From Geodermatophilus obscurus (GTDB lineage: Bacteria; Actinomycetota; Actinomycetes; Mycobacteriales; Geodermatophilaceae): DNA of 64,000 bases. The stretch is from assembly GCF_900115395.1 (NCBI RefSeq), contig NZ_FOWE01000003.1, forward strand, positions 62,001-126,000. Reading direction: 5' to 3'. A model generated the notes under the pieces. The model searched no databases. It was given only the letters and a program-made list of their open reading frames with translations, and had not been told where the DNA came from. Of this stretch, positions 1-12,011 are shown piece after piece; within the stretch, counting starts at the first letter, position 1, and the number at the start of each line of letters is the position of its first letter. The translations under genes were made by a program, and so were the position numbers.

Positions 1-446
1 CGGCGGGTCTCGCGCATGCCGCACGTCCACCCGTGCGCCCGGGCGAAGGCGCAGCCGGGTGTGTCCGGTCCCGCCTCGAGCACCTCGGTGACCAGCGAGG
101 TGCGCCCGGCGGCCCGCGCCAGCCGCACGCCCTCCTCCAGCAGCGCGGTGCCGGTGCCGCGACGGCGGGCGTCGGGGTGCACGGCCACGTCGAGGTGGGC
201 GACCGAGGTGTTGTCCCGGACCGGGAGCAGCAGGCGCAGGGCCCCGACGACGGCGCCGCCGGTCACCGCGGCCCGGTGGGTGCCCCGCCGCGAGCTGCCC
301 CGGGCGGCCAGCTGACGGGCCAGGCCGACGTGCTCGGAGGCCGGCTGCGGCTCCTCGTCGGGGCGGTCGGCGCGCTCGGTGGCCGCCCACACGTGGCACC
401 AGGCGGCGAACAGCCCGTCGTCCGGGCCCGTCTCCACGATCTGCAC
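1..446 (-). CDS. GNAT-family N-acetyltransferase (3' end beyond window)
   Basis: This is the N-terminal 148 codons of a GCN5-related acetyltransferase, which moves an acetyl group from acetyl-CoA to an unknown amine. After a GTG start (444-446) the protein begins MQIVETGPDDGLFAAW. The family's pyrophosphate-binding motif A is visible as VHPDARRRGTGTALLEEG near residues 89-106. A conserved late block (FARAHGWT) lies near residues 134-141, so little of the fold is missing. GGGAG sits just before the start. The gene reads out of the left edge and is divergent from the GH65 gene across a 133-base gap. The substrate cannot be told. Confidence 0.8.
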   Translation of the reverse strand, partial: MQIVETGPDDGLFAAWCHVWAATERADRPDEEPQPASEHVGLARQLAARGSSRRGTHRAAVTGGAVVGALRLLLPVRDNTSVAHLDVAVHPDARRRGTGTALLEEGVRLARAAGRTSLVTEVLEAGPDTPGCAFARAHGWTCGMRETR

Positions 447-579
447 GCTCCCGTCCTACGCGGCGGCGCAACGGGTTTCCCCTGGCGGCGGGGTCGCGGC
501 CGGGGACGGCGGGCGGTAGGACGGGCGCGGACGAGACCGGCCCGGACGAGGCCGGCCCTGACGACAGCGAGGCCCCGAC

Positions 580-2910
580 GTGACCGCCCCCACCCTCGAC
601 GTCGACCCCTGGACGGTCTGCGAGCGGCATGTGGACCCCGCGACCCTGCCCGTCGCGGAGTCGCTGTTCGCCCTGTCCAACGGCTTCCTCGGCGTCCGCG
701 GCACGCTCGACGAGGTCGAGCCGTTCGGCATGCGCGGCACCTACCTGTCCGGCGTCTTCGAGACCCACCCGCTGTCCTACCCGGAGGACAGCTTCGGCCA
801 GCCCCAGGAGGGGCAGGCGCTGCTCACCGTCGCCGACGGCACGCCGCTGCGGCTGCTCGTCGACGGGGTGCCGCTGGACGTGCGCGAGGCCCGGCCGGAG
901 GTGCACGAGCGCACGCTGGACCTGCGGGCCGGGACGCTCGACCGCCGGGTCCGGTGGCGGACGCCGTCGGGGACGTCGGTCGAGCTGACCTCCCGGCGGC
1001 TGGTGTCGCTGGTGGAGCGGTCGGTGCTCGCGGTGTGGTTCCAGGTGCGCGCCCTGGACGGGCCCGCGCACGTCCTCGTGCGGTCCGAGCTCGCCGCCGG
1101 GGCCGTGACGCCGACGGGCATCGACAACGACGACCCGCGGGTCGCCGAGGCCCTGGACGGCGCCTTCGAGCCGCACGCGCAGATCGGCTCGGCGGCCGGC
1201 GGCGCCCTGGTCGAGCGGACCCGCCGGTCGGGCATCACGGTCGCCGCCGCGGTCGCCCACCGGGTCGAGGGCGGGCGCACGCGCACCGACGTCGACGAGC
1301 AGCACGTCACCACCACCGTCGCCGCCGACCTGCAGCCGGGCGGGGCGCTCACCGTCGTCAAGGTCGTCGGGTACAGCTGGTCGCTCGACGCCGGGTCGGA
1401 CTCCGTCCTCGGCCAGGCGTCGGCGGCCGTGGACTCAGCGCTCGACCTCGGCTGGGAGGGGCTGCTCGACCGGCAGCGCGCCGCGCTCGACGAGCTGTGG
1501 GCCACCGGCGACGTCGAGGTCGACGGCGACCCGCAGCTGCAGCAGGCGCTGCGCTACAGCGTCTTCCAGCTGGTCTGCTCGGCCGCGTGCACCTCCGGGG
1601 CGGCCGTCGGCGCCAAGGGCCTGACCGGCATCGGGTACAGCGGCCACACCTTCTGGGACGTCGAGGGTTTCGTGCTGCCCGCCCTCACCCTGCTGCGGCC
1701 GGACGCGGCGGCCCGGCTGCTGCGGTGGCGGGCCTCCACGCTCGACGTCTCCCGCGAGCGCGCCCGGACGCTGGGGCGGGCGGGCGCGGCCTTCGCGTGG
1801 CGGACCATCGACGGGCGGGAGACCTCCGCCTACTGGCCGGCCAGCACCGCGGCCGTGCACGTCAACGCCGACGTCGCCCGGGCGTTCTGGCTGTACGCCA
1901 ACGCCACGGGGGAGGACCTCGACACCGTCGGGGGCCTGGAGGTGCTGGTGGAGACGGCACGGCTGTGGGCGTCCCTGGGCCACCATGACGCCGCCGGCGC
2001 CTGGCACCTGTTCGGCGTGACCGGGCCGGACGAGTACACCGGCGTCACGAACGACAACCTCTTCACCAACCTCATGGCCCGCGCCAACCTGCGGCGCGCC
2101 GCGGACGCCTGCGAGCAGTCGGAGGCGCGCGCCGCGGAGCTCGGCGTCGACCACGCCGAGACCGCCGCCTGGCGCGCCGCGGCCGACGCCGTGTACGTCC
2201 CGTGGGACGAGAGCCTGGGCGTGCACCCGATGAGCGACGACTTCACGGCCTACGCCGAGTGGCCCTTCGAGGAGGAGCGCGACCGCTACCCGGTGCAGGA
2301 GCACCACCACTACGCCGAGTTCTACCGGCGCCAGGTGCTCAAGCAGGCCGACCTGGTGCAGGCGCTGTGGTGGTGCCGCGAGGAGTTCACGCCCGAACAG
2401 GTGGCCCGCGACGTCGAGTACTACGAGGCCCGCACCGTGCGGGACTCCTCCCTGTCGGCGGCGGTCCAGGCGGTCGTGTGCGCCCAGGCCCAGCACCCCG
2501 ACCTCGCCCTGCGCCACCTGCGCGAGGCAGCGCTCGTGGACCTGCGCGACCTGCAGCAGGGCACGCAGAAGGGGCTGCACATGGCCTCGGTGGCCGGCGC
2601 CTGGCTGGCGCTGGTCGCCGGCCTCGGTGGCATGCGCGAGGACGCCGAGGACCTCGAGCTGGCGCCGCTGTTGCCCTCGTCGCTGTCGCGCACCGTCTAC
2701 CACGTCACCTGGCGCGGCCGGGTGCTGCGCGTGGAGACCACCCGTGAGGGCACCGCGGTGACGCTGGTGCGCGGGGAGGGGCCGGTGACCGTCGTCGTCG
2801 ACGGCGCTCCGCTGACGGTGACCGCCGAGCCCGCGCGCGTGCCGCTGCGCGAGCCGGCCCCGCTCCTCGCCGAGCCCCGGCAGCCGCCCGGCCGCGAACC
2901 GCGCAGCTGA
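580..2910 (+). CDS. Glycoside hydrolase family 65 disaccharide phosphorylase
   Basis: At 776 residues this has the usual length of cytoplasmic GH65 enzymes, which split alpha-linked disaccharides (trehalose, maltose, kojibiose or nigerose) with phosphate to give beta-glucose 1-phosphate. The N-terminal sandwich domain has SLFALSNGFLGVRGTLDE near residue 28. The (alpha/alpha)6 barrel holds FGVTGPDEYTGVTNDN (478-493), with E485 as the general acid. The substrate-contact KQ pair is K588-Q589, followed by RDSSLS, and the phosphate loop GTQKGLHM is at 661-668. The start is GTG. No beta-phosphoglucomutase, the common GH65 partner, is beside it. The family is certain, the sugar specificity is not. 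Confidence 0.92.
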   Translation: MTAPTLDVDPWTVCERHVDPATLPVAESLFALSNGFLGVRGTLDEVEPFGMRGTYLSGVFETHPLSYPEDSFGQPQEGQALLTVADGTPLRLLVDGVPLDVREARPEVHERTLDLRAGTLDRRVRWRTPSGTSVELTSRRLVSLVERSVLAVWFQVRALDGPAHVLVRSELAAGAVTPTGIDNDDPRVAEALDGAFEPHAQIGSAAGGALVERTRRSGITVAAAVAHRVEGGRTRTDVDEQHVTTTVAADLQPGGALTVVKVVGYSWSLDAGSDSVLGQASAAVDSALDLGWEGLLDRQRAALDELWATGDVEVDGDPQLQQALRYSVFQLVCSAACTSGAAVGAKGLTGIGYSGHTFWDVEGFVLPALTLLRPDAAARLLRWRASTLDVSRERARTLGRAGAAFAWRTIDGRETSAYWPASTAAVHVNADVARAFWLYANATGEDLDTVGGLEVLVETARLWASLGHHDAAGAWHLFGVTGPDEYTGVTNDNLFTNLMARANLRRAADACEQSEARAAELGVDHAETAAWRAAADAVYVPWDESLGVHPMSDDFTAYAEWPFEEERDRYPVQEHHHYAEFYRRQVLKQADLVQALWWCREEFTPEQVARDVEYYEARTVRDSSLSAAVQAVVCAQAQHPDLALRHLREAALVDLRDLQQGTQKGLHMASVAGAWLALVAGLGGMREDAEDLELAPLLPSSLSRTVYHVTWRGRVLRVETTREGTAVTLVRGEGPVTVVVDGAPLTVTAEPARVPLREPAPLLAEPRQPPGREPRS

Positions 2911-2956
2911 GCCGGCCGTTGACCTCATGTGCGGGTGAGCTCCTAGCGTCCCGCCC

Positions 2957-3850
2957 ATGACCCCGTCACCGCTCTGGCCGACCGACGACCCGCCCCGGCA
3001 GGGCCTGGGCCTGATGCGCCTGCGCGACCCGGCGCCGGGAACGGCGGCCGGCCCGGACCGCGACCCGGTGGCGGTGGTGCACGCCGCCCTCGACGCGGGC
3101 GTGACCCTGTTCGACACCGCCGAGATGTACGGCAACGAAGGGCTCGTCGGGCGCGCCCTCGCGGGGCGCCGGGACGAGGTGCTGCTGTGCTCGAAGTTCG
3201 GGGTGGTGTGGGGCCCGTCGGGCCGCTTCGACGACTGGAGCGTGCGGGCCGACCGCGCCTCGGTGCTGCGCTCCTGCGAGGCGAGCCTGCGCCGGCTCGG
3301 GGTGGACGTCATCGACCTCTACTACCTCCACCACCGCAGCGACGAGACCCCGATCGAGGAGACCGTGACCGCCATGGCGGAGCTGGTCGCGGCGGGCGCG
3401 GTCAGGGCGATCGGCCTGTCCAACGTCACCGTCGACGACCTCCGCCGCGCCTCCGCCGTCCACCCGGTGACCGCGCTGCAGGAGGAGTGGTCGCTGGTGT
3501 CCGACGCCGCCGAGCCCTTCCTCCCGGCCCTGGCCGAGCTGGGCACCACCCTGGTCGCGCACTCGCCGCTGGGGCACGGACGCCTGTCGGGCGGCGGGGA
3601 CACCCCCGCCGACGTCCGCGCGGCCCTCGCCGGGCCCGCCGCCCGCCTGGACGCGACCCCCGCGCAGGTCGCGCTGGCCTGGGTGCACCACCAGCGGCGC
3701 CGGCACGGCCGCCCGGTCGTGCCGCTGCCGGGCGCCACCAGCACCGGGCACGTGCGGGCGAACGTCGCGGCCGCGTCGATCGAGCTGACCGACGACGAGC
3801 TGACCGCGCTGGACGCCGCCCGCGCCGGGAGCCACCGCGCCCCGGCATAG
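2957..3850 (+). CDS. Aldo/keto reductase
   Basis: This 297-residue NADPH-dependent oxidoreductase has the AKR (beta/alpha)8 fold. The catalytic tetrad reads clearly: D53 and Y58 in LFDTAEMYGN, K80 in LLCSKFG, and H125 in IDLYYLHHR. The C-terminal cofactor region contains VPLPGATSTGHVRANVAAA. It follows the GH65 gene by 46 bases on the same strand. A TAGCGT box (2944-2949) lies 7 bases before the ATG with no Shine-Dalgarno sequence, which suggests its own leaderless transcript. It probably acts on a small carbonyl compound; the substrate is unknown. The gene ends beside a hairpin shared with the convergent GT2 gene. Confidence 0.9.
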   Translation: MTPSPLWPTDDPPRQGLGLMRLRDPAPGTAAGPDRDPVAVVHAALDAGVTLFDTAEMYGNEGLVGRALAGRRDEVLLCSKFGVVWGPSGRFDDWSVRADRASVLRSCEASLRRLGVDVIDLYYLHHRSDETPIEETVTAMAELVAAGAVRAIGLSNVTVDDLRRASAVHPVTALQEEWSLVSDAAEPFLPALAELGTTLVAHSPLGHGRLSGGGDTPADVRAALAGPAARLDATPAQVALAWVHHQRRRHGRPVVPLPGATSTGHVRANVAAASIELTDDELTALDAARAGSHRAPA

Positions 3851-3853
3851 GAG

Positions 3854-3892
3854 GCGATCCCTGCGTCCGCAGGCTCAGGACGTGCGGATCGC
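3854..3892. terminator. Hairpin between convergent AKR and GT2 genes
   Basis: Outer arms GCGATCC (3854-3860) and GGATCGC (3886-3892) enclose inner arms CGTCC (3864-3868) and GGACG (3878-3882). The stop codon of the minus-strand GT2 gene (3875-3877) lies in the loop. There is no T-run. It is probably a bidirectional terminator or transcript-end stabiliser. Confidence 0.5.
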
Positions 3893-5338
3893 TTCCCATG
3901 CCTCGGCGGGAGCGGGGTCGGCGGTGGTGAAGCCGGTGCGGGGCATCGCCGTCCACACCGGCTCGCGGCGGGCGAGCGCGGCGAGCAGCCCCCGCAGCCG
4001 GTACCAGGCGTGCACCTGCCGGTAGCCGACGTTCTCCAGCGCCCCGGCCAGCAGCAGCGCGGTCAGGTCCCGGCCGCTGCGGTAGCGGTGGAAGGTGAAC
4101 TCCTCGACGGCGACCACGGAGGTGCTCACCAGCAGCCCCAGCGCCAGCGCGACTCCGGCCACGAGCGAGGCCGTGCCCGGGTCGAGCATCCCGAGGGCGG
4201 CCGCGACGACCACCGAGGCCAGCCCCACGACCTCCACCACCGGGCCGAGCAGCTCGAACACCAGGAAGAACGGCAGCGCCAGCAGCCCCACGGCGCCGAA
4301 GCGCGGGTTGCCGACCATCCGCCGGTGCTTCCACAGCAGCTGGGCCAGGCCGTGCGACCAGCGCTGCCGCTGCCGGCCGAGCACCGACCACGTCTCGGGC
4401 ACCTCGGTCCAGCACACGGTCTCGGGCACGAACACCATCCGGCACGGCCGGCCCGCGCCCTGCAGGTGCTCGCGCAGGCTGACCACGAGCTCGGCGTCCT
4501 CGGCGAGTGACCGCGGGTCGAGCCCGCCCACCTCGACGACGGCGTCGCGGCGGAACAGCCCGAACGCGCCGGAGATGATGAGCAGCGCGTCGGCGCCGGC
4601 CCAGGTGGTGCGGCCGAGGAGGAACGAGCGCAGGTACTCCACGGCCTGGATGCGCACCAGCCAGCGCCGCGACAGCCGGGGCTCCAGCACGGCCCCGCGG
4701 TCGGTGACCGCCGCGTTGGCCGTCCGGATCACCCCGCCGGTGCCGACGACGGAGTCGGGGTCCTCGATGAAGGGCCGGGCGACCTTGAGCAGCGCGTCGG
4801 GCTCGAGCAGCGAGTCGGCGTCGACCATGCACACCAGCGGGTGGCGGGCGAGGTTGAGGGCGGCGTTGAGCGCGTCGGAGCGGCGCTTGACGCTGGTCTT
4901 GCGGACGACGGTCAGCGGGTCGCCGGTGGTGGCGCGGTGCACCGACAGCACCTCGCCCTCGACCGGGGTGTCGGCGCGCCAGCGCGGCGTCACCGGGGTC
5001 AGGCCGTAGCGCTCCGCGACCAGGTCGAAGGTGCGGTCGGTGGAGCCGTCGTCGACGAGCACGACCTCCAGCAGCGGGTAGCGCTGGGCCAGGACGGCGG
5101 CGAGGGTGTCGAGGACGCCGGCCTCCTCGTCGTGCGCGGGCACGAGCACGGAGATGCCGGGGGTGAGCGGGCTGGCGAAGACGCGGTCGAGGCCCTCGGC
5201 GCCGGACCAGTGCAGGGTCGTCGCCACGGTGCGGGCACCCACGACGACGAGCACCAGCATCGAGGCGTCGAGCACCAGCACGTAGCCGAGCACGCCCCAG
5301 TTCATCGTCGTGACGACGTCGGCGAGGAACTCGCGCAT
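3875..5338 (-). CDS. Membrane processive glycosyltransferase, family 2
   Basis: This is a 487-residue inner-membrane GT2 enzyme of the BcsA/PgaC/hyaluronan-synthase type, which polymerises and exports a polysaccharide from a nucleotide sugar. One membrane segment lies near residues 14-33. The catalytic domain has VDDGSTD (95-101), DAD (173-175) for metal and UDP binding, ED (280-281) as the base and QRQRW (323-327). Membrane helices follow at about 346-410. There is no PilZ domain. The ATG chosen (5336-5338) makes a TGATG overlap with the upstream HEAT gene; a longer frame upstream has no conserved sequence. It is the last gene of the phosphorelay operon, so polymer synthesis is its likely output. 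The sugar is unknown. Confidence 0.88.
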   Translation of the reverse strand: MREFLADVVTTMNWGVLGYVLVLDASMLVLVVVGARTVATTLHWSGAEGLDRVFASPLTPGISVLVPAHDEEAGVLDTLAAVLAQRYPLLEVVLVDDGSTDRTFDLVAERYGLTPVTPRWRADTPVEGEVLSVHRATTGDPLTVVRKTSVKRRSDALNAALNLARHPLVCMVDADSLLEPDALLKVARPFIEDPDSVVGTGGVIRTANAAVTDRGAVLEPRLSRRWLVRIQAVEYLRSFLLGRTTWAGADALLIISGAFGLFRRDAVVEVGGLDPRSLAEDAELVVSLREHLQGAGRPCRMVFVPETVCWTEVPETWSVLGRQRQRWSHGLAQLLWKHRRMVGNPRFGAVGLLALPFFLVFELLGPVVEVVGLASVVVAAALGMLDPGTASLVAGVALALGLLVSTSVVAVEEFTFHRYRSGRDLTALLLAGALENVGYRQVHAWYRLRGLLAALARREPVWTAMPRTGFTTADPAPAEAWEAIRTS

Positions 5339-6432
5339 CACGCCGCCGTCCGGGCGCGGGCCTCGCGCGGGCGGGCCCGGTTGGACAGCGCGGCGCGGGC
5401 GGCCTCGCCGAGCGGCCCGGAGGACCACGCGGAGGCGGCCAGGAGCTCGCGGCCCTCCTCGCCGGCGCCGGCGAGCGCGTCGGCGCAGTCGGCCCGCACG
5501 GCGGCATCGCCCGAGGAGGAGCCGGCGGAGGAGTCGGTGAAGGCGGTGGCCAGCACCGCCAGCGCGGCGTCGTCACCGATCCGGCCCAGCGCCTCGGCGG
5601 CGGCCCGGCGCAGCGCGGGGGAGCCCGGCTCGGCGAGCACGGTGGCCAGCACGGGGGTCGCCGCCGGCGAGCCCAGCCGGCCCAGGGCGGTGACGGCGCT
5701 GCGGCGGACGGTCAGCGGCTGCACCCGGCCGGCGGCCCGCGCGAGCAGCGGGCCGGCGGCCTCCAGGTCGCCGTGCAGCCCGAGCAGGTCGGCGGCCAGC
5801 GCCTGGGCGGCGGCCGACGGCGGGGCGGCGAGGGCCGCGCGCAGGGCGGGCAGCACCGGGGTGCCGAGGTCGAGCAGGGCCATGCCGATGACGCCGGCGG
5901 GGACCCGCCGCGACCGGGACAGCGCCCGCAGCAGGGGGAGGGCGGCCTCCGGGTCGCCGGCCTTGCCCAGCGCCCGCGCGGCGGCGCACCGGACCGCGGC
6001 GCTGCGGTCGGTGAGCAGCGCGGTCAGGGCGGCGGTGTGCGCGGTGTCGGCGGCGTTGCCCAGCAGAGCCGCGGCCCGTCCCCGGCGCCACGGCGCCCGC
6101 GCGGACAGGTCGGCGGCCGCGCGGGCCACGACGCCGCGGCGCACCAGCACCCCGCCGAGCGCGACCCGGTCGGCGCCGCGCAGCTGCGGCAGCAGGTCGA
6201 GCACCAGGTCGTCGAGGACGGCCGGGGCGTGCTCGAGCCCGGCCTGCGCGTCCTCGTCGTCGCCGTCGAGCGCGGCGTACACCAGCGGGGTCAGCTCGGC
6301 CCGGCGGGCGGCGTCGCGCGCCTGCCGCCGTCCCCGCCGGGCGTGCTCGACGGTGACCGCGGCCAGCAGCAGCAGCGTGGCGCCGGTGAGGACCGCCGTG
6401 GCGACGACGGCCGCCAGTGACAGCCCGCTCAC
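5338..6432 (-). CDS. Membrane-anchored HEAT-repeat protein
   Basis: This 364-residue protein has one N-terminal membrane helix (about residues 4-26, LSLAAVVATAVLTGATLLLL) followed by a basic stretch. A long array of alpha-helical HEAT/PBS-type repeats follows, typified by AAVRCAAARALGKAGDPEA, RRSAVTALGRLGSPAATPV and LRRAAAEALGRIGDDAALA. Such repeats are protein-binding scaffolds. The GTG start overlaps the stop of the receiver gene (GTGA), and its own stop overlaps the ATG of the glycosyltransferase. This position suggests it links the phosphorylated receiver to the GT2 enzyme at the membrane; that role is an inference from context. No enzymatic motif was seen. Confidence 0.8.
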   Translation of the reverse strand: MSGLSLAAVVATAVLTGATLLLLAAVTVEHARRGRRQARDAARRAELTPLVYAALDGDDEDAQAGLEHAPAVLDDLVLDLLPQLRGADRVALGGVLVRRGVVARAAADLSARAPWRRGRAAALLGNAADTAHTAALTALLTDRSAAVRCAAARALGKAGDPEAALPLLRALSRSRRVPAGVIGMALLDLGTPVLPALRAALAAPPSAAAQALAADLLGLHGDLEAAGPLLARAAGRVQPLTVRRSAVTALGRLGSPAATPVLATVLAEPGSPALRRAAAEALGRIGDDAALAVLATAFTDSSAGSSSGDAAVRADCADALAGAGEEGRELLAASAWSSGPLGEAARAALSNRARPREARARTAA

Positions 6433-6815
6433 GCGCCGAGGGCGCCCGGCGGCAGGGCGGCCGTGACCCGGCTGACCAGCTCGCGCGGGCTGAAGGGCTT
6501 GACCACGTAGTCGGTGGCGCCGGCGACGAACCCGCGCTCGACGTCGCTCTCCTGCGCCTTGGCCGTGAGCAGGATGACCGGCACCGAGGCGAGCTGCGGG
6601 TCGGCGTCGGCACGCAGGGCCGCGCACACCTCCAGGCCGTTCATCCGCGGCATCATCCAGTCGAGCACGACGAGGTCGGGGCGCAGCTGGCGGGCCGCGG
6701 CCAGGCCGGCCTCGCCGTCGGCCTCGACCGAGACGCGCGCGCCCATCCGGCCGATCTTGAAGGCGACGAGGCTGGCGATGGCGGGGTCGTCGTCGACGAC
6801 CAGGACGTGGGTCAC
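6429..6815 (-). CDS. Single-domain response regulator (CheY-like receiver)
   Basis: This lone receiver domain has 128 residues and no DNA-binding or enzymatic output. The acidic pocket is VVDDD (6-10), the phosphoacceptor is D52 in VVLDWMMPRMNG, the switch threonine is in ILLTAKA near residue 84, and the conserved lysine is K106 in YVVKPFSP. It starts with GTG overlapping the stop of the kinase gene (GTGA) and ends overlapping the HEAT gene. A stand-alone receiver between kinases and a scaffold/GT pair suggests it acts by binding a protein partner. Its phosphate could come from either kinase or from the Hpt domain of the first gene. Confidence 0.9.
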   Translation of the reverse strand: MTHVLVVDDDPAIASLVAFKIGRMGARVSVEADGEAGLAAARQLRPDLVVLDWMMPRMNGLEVCAALRADADPQLASVPVILLTAKAQESDVERGFVAGATDYVVKPFSPRELVSRVTAALPPGALGA

Positions 6816-8388
6816 GCGGAGCTCCGGGCGAGGGGGGAGGGGAAGCCGGCCGCCGGGAGGCGGACGGTGAGGACGGCGCCGCCGGGGCCGGACGCGGCGG
6901 ATACGGTCCCGCCGTGCGCGGCCACGGTGTGCGCGACCAGGGTCAGGCCGATCCCGGTGCCCGGGAGGGCCTGCGCGGAGGCGTGCGCCGTCCGGTAGAA
7001 GGGCTCGAACAGGAAGGGCAGGTCGTCGTCGGTGATGCCGGGGCCGGCGTCGGTGACGGTGACGGTCACGTCGGCACCGGACCGGGCGCACTCCAGCCGG
7101 ATCTCGGCACCGGCCGGGCTGACCTTCGCCGCGTTGGTGAGCAGCTCGGTGAGCACGTCGCCCAGCTGCCCGGCGTCGCCGCGCACCCAGGCCGCGCCGT
7201 CGGAGGTGACGCGGAGGTGCTGGCCGCGGGCGTCCAGCGGCCCGGCGGCCGCGCCGGCCGCCGCGCGGGCGACGGCGGCGAGGTCGACGTCGGCCGGCTC
7301 CACGGCGGGCTCGGCCCCGGCCTGCACCGAGGCGGTCCGCAGCAGGTCCTCGATGAGCCCGCGCAGTCGCTGCGACTCGTTCTCGACGGTGGCCAGCATC
7401 AGCGCCTGCATCGGTCCGAGCGGGCCGGCGTCGCCGTCGAGCAGCACCTCGAGGTTGCCGAGGATGCTCGTCATCGGCGTCCGCAGCTCGTGCGAGACGG
7501 CCGCGACGAAGTCGCCGCGCTGCCGCTCCAGCTGCCGCAGGTGCTCGGCGGCCCGGTGCTCGCCGGCCAGGGCCTCGGTCAGGGCGCGGTGAGTGGCGCG
7601 CTCGGCGGTCAGGTCGCGGACCAGCACGACGAGCTCGGTCCGATCCCTGCCGTCCTCGTCGGTGGCCGGCACGGGGGGCGAGCAGGCCACCGAGACGGGC
7701 ACCCGGGTGCCGTCGGTGTGCCGCAGCCAGCTGTCGACGGCGAGGTGGCCGCCGCCGCGCAGCGCGCGGCCGACCAGCCGGGCCAGCTCGGCGCCGACCA
7801 GGCCGTCGGCCACCACGGCGGGTGTGAGGTCGACCCCGACGAGGTCCCCGACCGGCCGGCCGACCAGATCGCCCAGGGCCCGGTTGGCGCGCAGCACGCG
7901 CACGCCGCCGGCCGGGTGCGCCGGGACGGTGGTGAGCAGCAGCATGGGCATGGGGGTGGCGTCGAAGGCGGCGCGGAACCGGTGCTCGCTGGTCGTGCGC
8001 GCGGCGTCGCTGGCGCGGGACCGGAGGACGTTGCGGGCGGTGAACAGCGCCATCGGCTCCCCGTCGGGGGAGGTCAGGGGGCTGACGCCCATCTCCCAGA
8101 TCGCCCGGCGGGTGCCGCTGTCGTGGGGGTGGTCGGTGGCGAACTCCGTCCGCTCCGAGCGGCCGGCCAGCCCGGCGTCGACCATCTCGGTGACCAGGTC
8201 GGCGAACGTCGGCGCGACGATGTCGAGCACCGGCCGGCCGAGCACGTCGGCCGGTGTCAGCCCGCGGACCTGCAGCCAGGCCCCGTGGCATGACACGAAC
8301 CGGTGACCGGCGTCGATGACGCACAGGCTCAGGTCGGGCACCTGGCCGGCGACGGCGGGGAGGGCGGCCAGCCAGGCCGGCTCGGCGG

Positions 8389-8392
<4 letters not shown>
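6812..8392 (-). CDS. PAS-domain sensor histidine kinase
   Basis: This is a 526-residue soluble kinase with no membrane helix. Two PAS-like domains occupy about residues 15-125 and 137-262. A short coiled region precedes the HisKA motif [18 protein letters not shown], with H301 as phosphoacceptor. The ATPase domain has an N box ([10 protein letters not shown]), a G1 box (DAGPGI) and a G2 box (GTGIGLTLV). GTG overlaps the stop of the upstream hybrid kinase (GTGA), so the two are translationally coupled. It probably senses a cytoplasmic or redox signal through PAS and feeds the adjacent receiver. The ligand is unknown. Confidence 0.9.
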
Positions 8393-10962
<2,570 letters not shown>

Positions 10963-11126
10963 GAGACGTCCATCGGCATCCGGAGCCGCCGCCTCAAGCG
11001 CCGTGTCCCGATCGGTTGCGGACGACCGGATCAGCGTCCCCCGGAGGTCGACATGTGCCTGACCGCGGCGTCCCAGTGAGTAGGAAGGCGGTTCCGCACG
11101 GTGGGACGGCCCGACAGGATGCCCGT

Positions 11127-11921
11127 GTGGACACCTACACGCACGGGCACGCCGAGCCGGTCCTGCGGTCGCACCGCTGGCGCACCGCGGGGAACTCCGC
11201 GGCGTACCTGCTGCCGCACCTGCGGGCGGGGCAGGACCTGCTCGACGTCGGCTGCGGACCCGGGACCATCACCGTCGACCTCGCCCGGTCGGTGGCGCCG
11301 GGCCGGGTGCTCGGCGTCGACGTCTCGGCCGACCCGCTGGGCGAGGCGCGCGACCTCGCGGCGTCGCGGGGCGTGGCGGTGACGTTCGCCGTCGGCGACG
11401 TGTACGCCCTCGACCTGCCCGACGACTCCGTCGACGTCGTGCACGCCCACCAGGTCCTGCAGCACCTGACCGACCCGGTCGCGGCGCTGCGCGAGATGGC
11501 GCGGGTCTGCCGTCCCGGGGGCCTGCTCGCCGTCCGCGACGTCGACTACGCCGCCACCACGTGGTTCCCCGCCGACCCGGGCCTGGACCGCTGGCTGGCG
11601 CTGTACTCCGAGGTCGCCCGCGCCAACCGCGCCGAGCCCGACGCCGGACGGCGGCTGGTGTCCTGGGCGCACGCCGCCGGCCTGCGGGACCTCACCGCGA
11701 CGGCGTCCTCCTGGTGCTACGCCTCCCCGGCCGAGCGCGAGTGGTGGGGCCGCTCGTGGGCGGGTCGGGCGACGGCGTCGGCCTTCGCGGAGCAGGCGGT
11801 GGCCTACCGCCTGGCTCCGCGGGACGAGCTCGAGGAGATCGCCGCCGCGTGGCTGCGGTGGGCCGCCGCGGACGACGGCTGGCTCGCGTTCCTGCACGGC
11901 GAGCTGCTCGTCCGCGTGTGA
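11127..11921 (+). CDS. Class I SAM-dependent methyltransferase
   Basis: This is a 264-residue UbiE/Coq5-like methyltransferase. The SAM-binding motif I is [16 protein letters not shown] (38-53), followed by [12 protein letters not shown] (motif II acid) and [20 protein letters not shown] (motif III). A conserved [18 protein letters not shown] follows. The C-terminal part ([19 protein letters not shown]) is the substrate cap typical of the family. GTG at 11127 was chosen because it precedes the conserved [11 protein letters not shown] block, with ACAGGA about 10 bases upstream; the frame stays open further upstream without conserved sequence. Divergent from the kinase operon. The methyl acceptor is unknown. 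Confidence 0.88.
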   Translation: MDTYTHGHAEPVLRSHRWRTAGNSAAYLLPHLRAGQDLLDVGCGPGTITVDLARSVAPGRVLGVDVSADPLGEARDLAASRGVAVTFAVGDVYALDLPDDSVDVVHAHQVLQHLTDPVAALREMARVCRPGGLLAVRDVDYAATTWFPADPGLDRWLALYSEVARANRAEPDAGRRLVSWAHAAGLRDLTATASSWCYASPAEREWWGRSWAGRATASAFAEQAVAYRLAPRDELEEIAAAWLRWAAADDGWLAFLHGELLVRV

Positions 11922-11928
11922 GCCCTTC

Positions 11929-12009
11929 CCCGGTGGCGCCGAGATCGCGCGATCTCGGCGCCACCGGGCCCGGATTCGGTCGAGATCGCGCGATCTCCAC
12001 CGGATCCGG
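11929..12009. repeat. Pair of GATC-rich palindromes between convergent genes
   Basis: The first is a perfect 40-base palindrome (11929-11968) with half CCGGTGGCGCCGAGATCGC plus one closing pair. The second (about 11971-12009) has the same GAGATCGCGCGATCTC centre and arms with two mismatches in 19. Both lie between the stops of the methyltransferase and MerR genes, consistent with bidirectional termination. The core recurs near 19.8 kb. Confidence 0.8.
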
Positions 12010-12011
12010 GG